Of a stretch of 5,343 nucleotides of DNA, positions 1-5,343 are shown one piece after another. The stretch is from an uncultured Ruminococcus sp. (GTDB lineage: Bacteria; Bacillota; Clostridia; Oscillospirales; Ruminococcaceae): assembly GCA_945876405.1 (NCBI GenBank), contig CAMCOJ010000175.1, forward strand, positions 1-5,343, read 5' to 3'. The translations under genes and the position numbers were made by a program. The notes under the pieces are model-generated. The model was not told the origin of the DNA, searched no databases, and saw nothing but the letters and a program-made list of their open reading frames with translations. Position 1 is the first letter of the stretch; every line of letters begins with the position of its first letter.

Positions 1-21
1 GTGCTGGGAGCGGTCTATATA

Positions 22-246
22 ATGCTTAATGAATACGTTGAAAAACATATCAAAAACCAGCTATATGAGTTTATGGAGCGGTTTGGTGCTAATAAATTTG
101 ATGCTTCCTATGATATGATTTTAAATCTTGCTATGGGTAAGGCGGATAATCAAGGCTTCTGGACTCTCTATCAGAAAAAGGACGGTTTACATATTATATA
201 TCACTCCACACAGAGAGAATGTAAGAAAACTGTTTATTATGGTTGA
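22..246 (+). CDS. Hypothetical phage protein, 74 aa, upstream of tail genes
   Basis: I do not recognise this protein. Seen: a 74-residue product beginning MLNEYVEKHIKNQLYEF, with an amphipathic, probably helical first half and a second half rich in aromatic and beta-forming residues (GFWTLYQKKDGLHIIYHS). No signal peptide, membrane segment or catalytic motif is visible. The start at 22 is chosen because GGGAG lies at 6-10, 11 nt upstream, which is slightly long spacing. The frame is also open back to a GTG at base 1, so the gene could begin outside the window. It stops 10 nt before the next gene, so the two are probably co-transcribed. Inference: the position two genes before a tape measure gene suggests a late structural or assembly role, but the sequence alone does not show it. 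Confidence 0.6.
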   Translation: MLNEYVEKHIKNQLYEFMERFGANKFDASYDMILNLAMGKADNQGFWTLYQKKDGLHIIYHSTQRECKKTVYYG

Positions 247-250
247 GGAG
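245..250 (+). promoter_or_regulatory. Ribosome binding site of the 128-aa gene
   Basis: GAGGAG lies 6 nt before the ATG at 257 and overlaps the stop codon (244-246) of the preceding gene. This fixes the downstream start and points to coupled translation of the pair. Confidence 0.75.
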
Positions 251-256
251 TAAGAA

Positions 257-643
257 ATGGAAAATAATGTAAATACAATTGAGTTACACATTCAGTTACC
301 TGATGATAATAGCTGTGACCAGCATTATCACGAAATAGGATTGTTCCTATCGAGAAAAGAAGACGATTTTATTCAAAATCATAAAGAATGTTTCGAATAT
401 ATGGGGCTTGATTTTGAAAAAATATCCGATTATGACGTTTTCATATTCTTGTGGTTAATGTTTAAGACACTTCATAATTACACAGAAACGGTTGCGTTTA
501 ATATCAATATCTGGGACAATAAGATAACATTTATTGATAATAAGATCGCTTTTGTAGACGGTAACGGCAATGTGATTTTAGATGAAAACGCATATCATTG
601 CATTGCAAATGCAATAAGGGAAAGGTATAAAGGCTTGATATGA
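257..643 (+). CDS. Hypothetical phage protein, 128 aa, possible tail assembly factor
   Basis: Family not recognised with certainty. Seen: an acidic 128-residue protein, no signal peptide, a hydrophobic core segment DVFIFLWLMFKTL near residues 60-72 that looks like a buried helix more than a membrane span, then a strand-rich stretch with two seven-residue repeats (DNKITFI, DNKIAFV; residues 87-100) and a helical C-terminus (AYHCIANAIRERYKGL). The start at ATG 257 is supported by GAGGAG at 6 nt spacing. Known: in long-tailed phages of Firmicutes, small acidic proteins encoded just before the tape measure gene are often tail assembly chaperones. Inference: it could be one, but no frameshifted gpG/gpGT-type pair is visible, and a 0.7-kb insert separates it from the tape measure gene. 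Confidence 0.75.
   Translation: MENNVNTIELHIQLPDDNSCDQHYHEIGLFLSRKEDDFIQNHKECFEYMGLDFEKISDYDVFIFLWLMFKTLHNYTETVAFNINIWDNKITFIDNKIAFVDGNGNVILDENAYHCIANAIRERYKGLI
515..556 (+). repeat. Degenerate 21-bp tandem duplication inside the 128-aa gene
   Basis: Two adjacent 21-base units (515-535 and 536-556) match at about 15 of 21 positions and encode DNKITFI and DNKIAFV. They read as two short beta strands with equivalent turns, consistent with an old in-frame duplication. The repeat is too short to imply a function. Confidence 0.45.
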
Positions 644-667
644 TGTAATAGTATCAGGTGTGGACGT

Positions 668-696
668 AAAACGCCCCACTCAGAATGAGCAGGGCG
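668..696 (-). terminator. Intrinsic terminator of the minus-strand zinc-knuckle gene
   Basis: On the minus strand, 11-nt arms (696-686 and 682-672) surround a 3-nt TTC loop. The stem has nine Watson-Crick pairs and two G-U wobbles and is followed directly by TTTT (671-668). It begins 5 nt after the stop codon of the minus-strand gene. Read on the plus strand, the two wobbles become C-A and A-C mismatches and no U-tract follows, so the element should work mainly in the minus direction. Confidence 0.8.
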
Positions 697-701
697 ATAT
701 A

Positions 702-1019
702 TCAATCAAATACAATTGCTCTCAGAAGTTCCTCGGTTGTAACATCTCTTGTCATCCAGTAAGGGAGATTTGAGTCGGGGGAAGGTTGATATTCTTCACG
801 GATTATCTGAGGCTCAAGGGGAATGTATCTATCGTTTGGGGTGTATGTACGTCCACACTTTGAGCAAATGACAGTAACATTTGGCTTAATGATAACATAA
901 TCGTGCGTTACCTCTTCAAAATTATTGGTATCGACAGAAATGCTGTCACCACATTCGCAGCGTAAATCAACACAATGAAGTCTTTCAAATGCACATCCAC
1001 TAAAAGCTAATTGTAACAT
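702..1019 (-). CDS. Zinc-knuckle-like hypothetical protein, 105 aa, moron-type cargo
   Basis: Function unknown. Seen: a 105-residue protein with the pattern C-x-C-G (residues 21-24) and C-x2-C-G (residues 52-56), separated by a strand-rich linker. This resembles the two knuckles of a small zinc ribbon; further cysteines are at 9 and 16. The C-terminal part (PYWMTRDVTTEELLRAI) looks helical. There is no signal peptide or membrane segment, so it is probably cytoplasmic. The start at 1019 is fixed by AGGAGG 7 nt upstream. Promoter, RBS, gene and terminator form one complete unit opposite to the flanking late genes, which is the layout known for phage morons, often expressed from resident prophages. 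Zinc binding and moron status are inferences. Nucleic-acid binding or a small regulatory role is possible but not shown. Confidence 0.8.
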   Translation of the reverse strand: MLQLAFSGCAFERLHCVDLRCECGDSISVDTNNFEEVTHDYVIIKPNVTVICSKCGRTYTPNDRYIPLEPQIIREEYQPSPDSNLPYWMTRDVTTEELLRAIVFD

Positions 1020-1026
1020 ACTAACA

Positions 1027-1032
1027 CCTCCT
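1027..1032 (-). promoter_or_regulatory. Ribosome binding site of the minus-strand gene
   Basis: The minus strand reads AGGAGG with 7 nt to the ATG (complement of 1017-1019). This consensus Shine-Dalgarno sequence is the main argument that this ORF is a real gene and fixes its start. Confidence 0.85.
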
Positions 1033-1052
1033 GAAACCTATTTATTGATTAT

Positions 1053-1081
1053 ATTATACCATATCGGGAGGTGAAAGTCAA
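1053..1081 (-). promoter_or_regulatory. Sigma-A promoter driving the minus-strand gene
   Basis: On the minus strand, TTGACT (1081-1076) is followed by a 17-nt spacer and TATAAT (1058-1053). The bases TGG just before the -10 box make it an extended -10 (TGnTATAAT). This is five of six matches at -35, a perfect -10 and ideal spacing, so strong expression by the housekeeping sigma factor is expected. The leader would be short, with transcription starting around 1046 and the start codon at 1019. No obvious operator palindrome overlaps it. Confidence 0.85.
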
Positions 1082-1092
1082 TAAAAATCTTA

Positions 1093-1099
1093 GAAAGGA
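1093..1099 (+). promoter_or_regulatory. Ribosome binding site of the 48-aa gene
   Basis: GAAAGGA is placed 8 nt before the ATG at 1108. The same heptamer at the same spacing precedes the ATG at 1271, which supports both as genuine starts. Confidence 0.7.
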
Positions 1100-1107
1100 T
1101 ATAAAAA

Positions 1108-1254
1108 ATGAGCAAGAAGAAGAGATACATTCTTTTCAAAGATATATCATTAAATGAATTGATAAGGAAATTATTGAAGTATCGTTTCAAGAAATATAAG
1201 GAAATATCAATAGAAAAGAATAATAAGTGTATTGAAATAACTATTGAGGAATAA
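1108..1254 (+). CDS. Small basic hypothetical protein, 48 aa
   Basis: The product starts MSKKKRYILFKDISLNELI and ends CIEITIEE; family not recognised. It is strongly basic in its first 31 residues (about 13 Lys/Arg) and ends in an acidic strand-like tail. There is no membrane segment. The start at 1108 is supported by GAAAGGA at 8 nt spacing. Its stop (1252-1254) lies directly before the RBS of the tape measure start at 1271, so the two are probably translated from one message. Its place just before the tape measure gene suggests a tail assembly accessory protein, but this is inference from position. The gene is very AT-rich. Confidence 0.6.
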   Translation: MSKKKRYILFKDISLNELIRKLLKYRFKKYKEISIEKNNKCIEITIEE

Positions 1255-1255
1255 T

Positions 1256-1262
1256 GAAAGGA
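1256..1262 (+). promoter_or_regulatory. Ribosome binding site of the tape measure N-terminus
   Basis: GAAAGGA occurs 8 nt before the ATG at 1271. By contrast, no Shine-Dalgarno-like sequence precedes the GTG at 1344, so translation of the tape measure most likely starts here. Confidence 0.7.
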
Positions 1263-1270
1263 TAAGAAAT

Positions 1271-1375
1271 ATGGCAGAGAATAATTTAGGATTATCGGTT
1301 ATTGCAGGACTTGACAAGCCAAAATCAGTAGAACAAATTAACAGTGATATTTTGGCTATTGAAATTACAAGTTAA
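1271..1375 (+). pseudogene. N-terminal fragment of the tape measure gene, out of frame with the body
   Basis: This 34-codon reading frame encodes MAENNLGLSVIAGLDKPKS..., followed by VEQINSDI and a stop at 1373-1375. The segment NLGLSVIAGLDKPKSVEQIN resembles tape measure N-termini as I recall them from related Firmicutes phages; that is family recognition, not a search result. It overlaps the open frame of the body (1332 onward) but is one base out of step: joining them needs a +1 shift, equivalent to removing one base or restoring two. Candidate sites are the T run at 1350-1353 and the A run at 1362-1364. It could be a mutation, an assembly error or, less likely, recoding. A separate 34-aa protein is the least likely reading. 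Confidence 0.6.
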
Positions 1376-4300
1376 GATTGACGGAAAATCAAACTCTGAT
1401 ATTCAAAGGCAGATATCAGCATTAAACAAGCAGAAAAGGAATTTATATGTAGACCTTAAAATCAGAAAGAATGATTTGAAAAGGCAGTATAAGCAGGCTG
1501 TTAATGAGCTACAGAATAATCCGATTAGCGTAAAGGTTAATACTTCAAATGCACAGAAGCAGATGACGGGTCTTACAAACTCTGTAAAGAATACAAAAGA
1601 CGAAACATTTTCACTCGCAAATGCATTAAGAAAAGCATTGAATAATACAGGATATGTCATTTCTTCACAGTTAGCCTTACAGCTTGTAAGAAATGCAGCA
1701 CGGGAAGCTACTGATGCACTTAAAGAATATGATAAGTATGCAACAAATCTTTCCATAATCACAAACGGCACGAGAGCAGAATCCAACAATATTATTGCTG
1801 ATTTGTCGGAAAAATCCTTTGAATTTAAGGTAGATATCTCAGAGCTTGAGAACGCTTATGAAACATTACTCAGAACAGGAAAAGCAGCAGGAGAACTTGA
1901 CGATTATCTGAAAAGTACGGTTTTTCTGTCAAAGATAGGTTTTGAGGATATGGAAACATCTGCTTCAAACCTTGTCACAATAGCAAATGCATTTAAATTA
2001 CAGTCTGATGAAATTGAAAACGTGGTATCAAGCCTTGTTGCACTTGACACAGCTTCAAATACCGTTGCTGGTAAGTTGTCAACGGCAATGGGTAAGACAG
2101 CGCAGAACGCACAGCTTGCAGGACTTAGCATAGATCAGCTTGGTGCTATTATCTCAGGACTCAGAGATACAACGGGAAAGACAGAAGATGCTATTGCAAC
2201 TTCAATTAACGGTATTATGACAAGGCTGTACAATGTCAAGCTTGGTAAGTATGAAATAGAGCTTGAGGACGGTAGCACAGAAGATATTACCGAATCTCTG
2301 AATAATGTTGAAAGAATGTTAAAGACCGTTGGAATGGATATCAGAACGAGCAAGGGCGAATTTAAGGACGTTACTGAAATAATTGATGAACTTGTTACAA
2401 AATGGGACAAGCTTAACGATGTACAGAAAAACTCTATCGGATTTACCTTTGCAGGCACACATCACAAAAACACGTTCATTGCCCTTGTGGAGAACTGGGA
2501 CAGAATCAGAGAACTGACAGAAATAAGTGCCAACTCCGCAGGACAGGCTTCCGAAAAGTATAATGCATATCTTAACAGTATTGAAGCTAAATCCGCAGCT
2601 CTCAGCACAGCTATGAAGGATATGTGGAATAACCTTTTCCCAAACACATTTATTGGTGATGTTGCAGAAGCTACAACAGGTCTTGTACAGTTTGTTGACA
2701 AATATCAGATATTGCAGACATCATTAAAATCAGTAGCCTTTTATGCTCTTGCAAAGGGAATTGTTGCAACAAAGAATAGTCTGCTTGGTATGGCTACTGA
2801 TATCAAGAATGTAAGCTATGCAATGAATTTAGCAACTCAAAGTACAGCAATGTCAAGTGAACAGTTTAAATCGTTTCAAATGGTATTGGCTGGAATGTCC
2901 GATAAACAGCTTAAACTTGTTCTTAGCAACAGCAAATTAACAGAATCGGAAATGGTTAAAGCGTTAGCTATAAATGGAGTTACAGATGCAGAAGCAAGGC
3001 AGAAACTTGCTACTCTTGGAATAACACAGGCTAATGAAACAGCCACAGTATCTACATTCAGTCTTTCGGGAGCATTTAAGGCTTTGTGGGGTTCAATTTC
3101 CGCAAATCCGATAGGAGCGTTGACTATTGCATTTACGGGGCTTGTAACAATATATCAGACCGTAAAACGCAAACAGGAAGAAGCAAGACAGGAAATCAAG
3201 GACACAGCAGACAAGGCAAAGGAACTGACGGATAATATAAATACACTCTATCAGGCATATTCCGATATGCAGACGGGCGTTGAGAATGGTACAGAGAGTA
3301 AGGAAAATCTTACTACTGCTACAAATGATTTGCTCAAAGCTCTCGGATATGAGGGGGAAGCCGTTGACGATCTGATTAAAAAGTATGGTAGTTTATCAGA
3401 TGCTATTGATAATGCTGTGATAAAGAAACTACAAGAAGCTTACGGTGATTTGGTAGCCAGCGTAGCCGTTTATGAAAAGAAATTATTAGAAACTGGTAAT
3501 AGCGGTTGGAATGGTAAAAACTTTGTGCGTTTCAATAATTATAGTAGTGATGCTGAAAGAATACAAAAAATTCTTGATTCAAATAAAAATTTGATTGCTC
3601 CCTCTCGACCCCAAAATGGAACAAAACAAAGTGTTTTTTCAACATATCGCTTAGACGGTGACGAAACCACAATTGAAGGCATTAAGAAAAACTATGAAAC
3701 GCTGTTATCATTGCAGGAAGATTTTATAAATGAATTTGGTGCAGAGGAAGCAGGAGAACTTGACATATACAAGTCAATAAATTCTCGTTTGAATGAGTTA
3801 AAAACTGCTTATGAAAATTACACCAAAGAAGTAAGTGAACTTAATCGAAATGCAGCGCAAACAGAAATAATTCAATCGCTTATAGGAAAAGAAATACCCA
3901 AAACCGTTGACGAATACAAGGCATACAGACAGGAGCTTATAAGAACGGCACAAAACAGCGGTCAGTTTATCGGCTCTCAGGAGGATATCACAAACGCTAT
4001 TGACGGAACTCTTTCAAAGATGAACGAGTTTGCCGATATTCGGGAGCGTGTGAATAATCTTGATACTGCATATAGTATGTTTGGCGTTGACGATAATGTC
4101 ATTAGTGCAAGCGAGGGTATCAAAAAGGCTTTTATAAATTCTCTTTCCGATGATGAATTATCTGTACTTATTCAGCTTGACAAGGACATTTTCGATAAAG
4201 GCATAGAGGGCGTTAAGCAGGCTATCGAAGATTTTAACAGCGACCCCGATAATGACATTGTGTCCGAAACGGACACATCGAGCCTTGACGAACTGCAAAA

Positions 4301-5297
4301 GGCTTATGAGAACATTTCCAAATCCGCTGACAGCTTCATAAAAAACCAGAAATCCGTCAAATCCGCTCTTGAGGAGCAGGAAAAGTACGGGCAATTATCG
4401 GCAAGCACTATAAGAGAACTTTCGGCGGCAGGATATGGTGAAGCTCTTGTTACAGATACGGTGACGGGAGCGGTCACACTGAATGTGCAGGCTTATGAAA
4501 AGCTGAATCAGCAGAAACAAGAAAAAATCCGTCTTGATCTGATAAATGAAAGAAACAGCTTGGAGGACAAGCTCAAGGACGAGCAGACAGCCGTTTCAGA
4601 TTTAAGGCAGGAATATGAAGCACTTGCAAAAGCCGATATGGAATCCAATGCAGGGCGGTTATCGGAAATCACGCTTGAACTTGCGAAGCGTGGGGCGAAT
4701 ATCGAGGAAATTTCTGATTTGATATCTCAGATAAACGGTGAGATAACGAGTCTTAATGCTCCCACCTTTGACAATGGAAACAGCAATACCGACCCTAACA
4801 AAGCCGCTTTCGATGAACTTTATGCAAAGTGGAATCACGATGTTGAGATGAACAGGGTTACTCAGGAAGAATACATCAATTGGCTTGATGGTGCATATAA
4901 GCAGTATTTCTCCGACCTTACCAAATATCAGGACGAATACAACAAATATGAAGCGGAGGTCTATAATGCCCGAAAAGACAGGGAGCAAGACCTATTCGAT
5001 AAGAAAATCGAGAATTACAAGAAACTTTCTGACAACGCCCTTGATAAGTATGTTGATGGTGACGGAAACGAGCTTACTATAAACGGGAGCTTTGACTATG
5101 CCCGTTCTCAGATAAACGGTGCTATTGCGGAGACTCAGAGCCGTATCAATGAGCTGTCGCTTAAAACTGGATTTGAGGACGAAATAGAAAATCTGAAATC
5201 CGACCTTGAGGGATTATATGATACTCTGGACGATATCAATAAAAAGGAAATCGAGTCTCAAAAAGATTATATCGACAGGCTCAAGGACGAGTATTCC
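1344..5297 (+). CDS. Phage tail tape measure protein, TP901 family; 5' frameshifted, 3' truncated
   Basis: The tape measure protein spans the tail tube during assembly, sets tail length and is usually released when DNA is injected. Residues are numbered here from the GTG at 1344. Residues 10-100 are polar, Lys/Asn-rich and probably coiled. About 105-385 matches the TP901-type tape measure core, with KYATNLSIITNG, STAMGKTAQNAQLAGLSIDQ, SINGIMTRLYN and the GTHHKNTFIALVENW segment, followed by MKDMWNNLF. A hydrophobic, likely membrane-inserting stretch lies at 587-604 (ANPIGALTIAFTGLVTIY). The rest is long helical and coiled-coil sequence, including FDELYAKWNHDVEMNRVTQE from residue 1156. The GTG has no RBS, and the real start is probably ATG 1271 in another frame. 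Real sequence stops at 5297, after 1,318 codons of this frame; the following six codons and stop are sequencing adapter. The C-terminal domain is therefore missing. Confidence 0.93.
3102..3155 (+). other. Hydrophobic segment of the tape measure protein
   Basis: This stretch codes for ANPIGALTIAFTGLVTIY, followed at once by the charged TVKRKQEEARQE helix. One such hydrophobic helix is common in tape measure proteins and is thought to help the ejected protein enter the host membrane. That role is known for the family and inferred here. Confidence 0.6.
3410..3900 (+). other. Compositionally distinct patch inside the tape measure gene
   Basis: Within this stretch glutamine is encoded by CAA six times and CAG once, while the preceding 2 kb of the same gene uses CAG about 27 times and CAA 4 times; CAG dominates again after 3900. 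The DNA is also more AT-rich, with runs such as those around 3560-3595 and 3622-3640. Counts were made by eye. The patch encodes a non-conserved-looking linker with aromatic and Asn-rich residues (NSGWNGKNFVRFNNYSSD). Confidence 0.45.
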
Positions 5298-5343
5298 CTG
5301 TCTCTTATACACATCTGACGCTGCCGACGATACTCCTTGTGTA
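5298..5343. other. Illumina Nextera adapter, i5 index and start of P5 (not biological)
   Basis: Bases 5298-5316 are the Nextera transposase mosaic end (CTGTCTCTTATACACATCT). Bases 5317-5330 (GACGCTGCCGACGA) complete the Read 1 adapter reverse complement. Bases 5331-5338 (TACTCCTT) are the reverse complement of i5 index S507/N507 (AAGGAGTA), and 5339-5343 (GTGTA) begin the P5 primer reverse complement. The order is exactly that of a read running through a short insert into the adapter. It creates the false C-terminus LSLIHI and stop at 5316-5318. The first one to three bases could coincide with genuine sequence. Confidence 0.98.

Noticed and set aside
22..643. A gpG/gpGT-type frameshifted tail chaperone pair made from the first two genes
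   Set aside because: The two frames do not overlap, the second has its own strong RBS and ATG, and no heptameric slippery sequence was found near the end of the first.
658..858. An 11-bp inverted repeat, GTGTGGACGTA at 658-668 and its complement at 848-858
   Set aside because: A few such 11-bp matches are expected by chance in a 5.3-kb window, and one arm lies within the coding sequence of the minus-strand gene.
1071..1157. A plus-strand frame from GTG 1071 overlapping the 48-codon gene
   Set aside because: The GTG overlaps the Shine-Dalgarno-like bases and cannot be used by them, and the frame is short and out of step with the better-supported 1108 start.
1344..1376. Programmed +1 frameshift joining the tape measure N-terminus and body
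   Set aside because: The bases before the TAA at 1373 (ACA AGT TAA) do not allow good re-pairing of the P-site tRNA in the +1 frame, and no known +1 slippery motif is seen. Recoding in tape measure genes is not usual; the known tail shifts are in the upstream chaperone genes.
1403..2701. Several open minus-strand frames of 75-128 codons opposite the tape measure gene
   Set aside because: They have no supporting ribosome binding sites that I could see, have low-complexity Ser/Leu/Phe-rich translations typical of antisense reading, and lie fully within a recognisable coding gene.
6..4475. A 10-base word, GGGAGCGGTC, occurring at 6-15 and again at 4466-4475
   Set aside because: Such short exact matches are expected by chance, and the flanks are unrelated.
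4158..5082. Further open frames (minus 4158-4394 and 4659-4988; plus 4885-5082) within the tape measure 3' region
   Set aside because: They are shadows of the coiled-coil coding sequence. The plus-strand one begins inside a coding region without an RBS, and its translation has no recognisable features.
1..5343. CRISPR array, tRNA or rRNA gene, insertion sequence, integrase, attachment site or replication origin
   Set aside because: No regularly spaced repeats, cloverleaf, terminal inverted repeats, transposase or recombinase motifs, or iteron-like clusters were seen on either strand.

Overview
The window looks like the end of an assembled contig from a long-tailed (siphovirus-like) phage or prophage of a low-GC Gram-positive host, most plausibly a gut Clostridia/Ruminococcus-type Firmicute. 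The evidence is the AT-rich sequence, strong AGGAGG/GAAAGGA-type ribosome binding sites with 6-8 nt spacing, a textbook sigma-A promoter, and a very long tail tape measure protein of the TP901 type. The host assignment is inference; nothing here identifies a genus.

Layout. At the left, two small plus-strand genes of unknown function (22-246 and 257-643) lie 10 nt apart, as in a late-gene operon, in the place where tail assembly genes usually precede the tape measure. Next comes a compact minus-strand unit (668-1081): an extended -10 sigma-A promoter, a strong RBS, a 105-codon gene for a protein with two zinc-knuckle-like cysteine pairs, and an intrinsic terminator. This organisation resembles a phage 'moron' inserted between structural genes. 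The plus-strand operon then resumes with a 48-codon basic microprotein (1108-1254) and the tape measure gene, which fills the rest of the window.

Two things about the tape measure gene need care. Its true N-terminus appears to be the ATG at 1271, which has a good RBS, but that frame stops at 1375; the remaining 1,300-plus codons run in another frame, open from 1332, with only an unsupported GTG at 1344. The gene therefore seems frameshifted near its 5' end, by real mutation, assembly error or (less likely) recoding. Its 3' end is also not biological: bases 5298-5343 are Illumina Nextera adapter plus a sample index and the start of the P5 primer, so the apparent stop codon is synthetic and the gene is truncated at 5297.

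Working together, the plus-strand genes would serve tail assembly: the tape measure sets tail length and the small upstream genes may be assembly factors. The minus-strand gene is probably transcribed independently, possibly from the resident prophage. I saw no CRISPR array, tRNA, rRNA, integrase, attachment site or defence system, and no wholly new system beyond the items in the findings.
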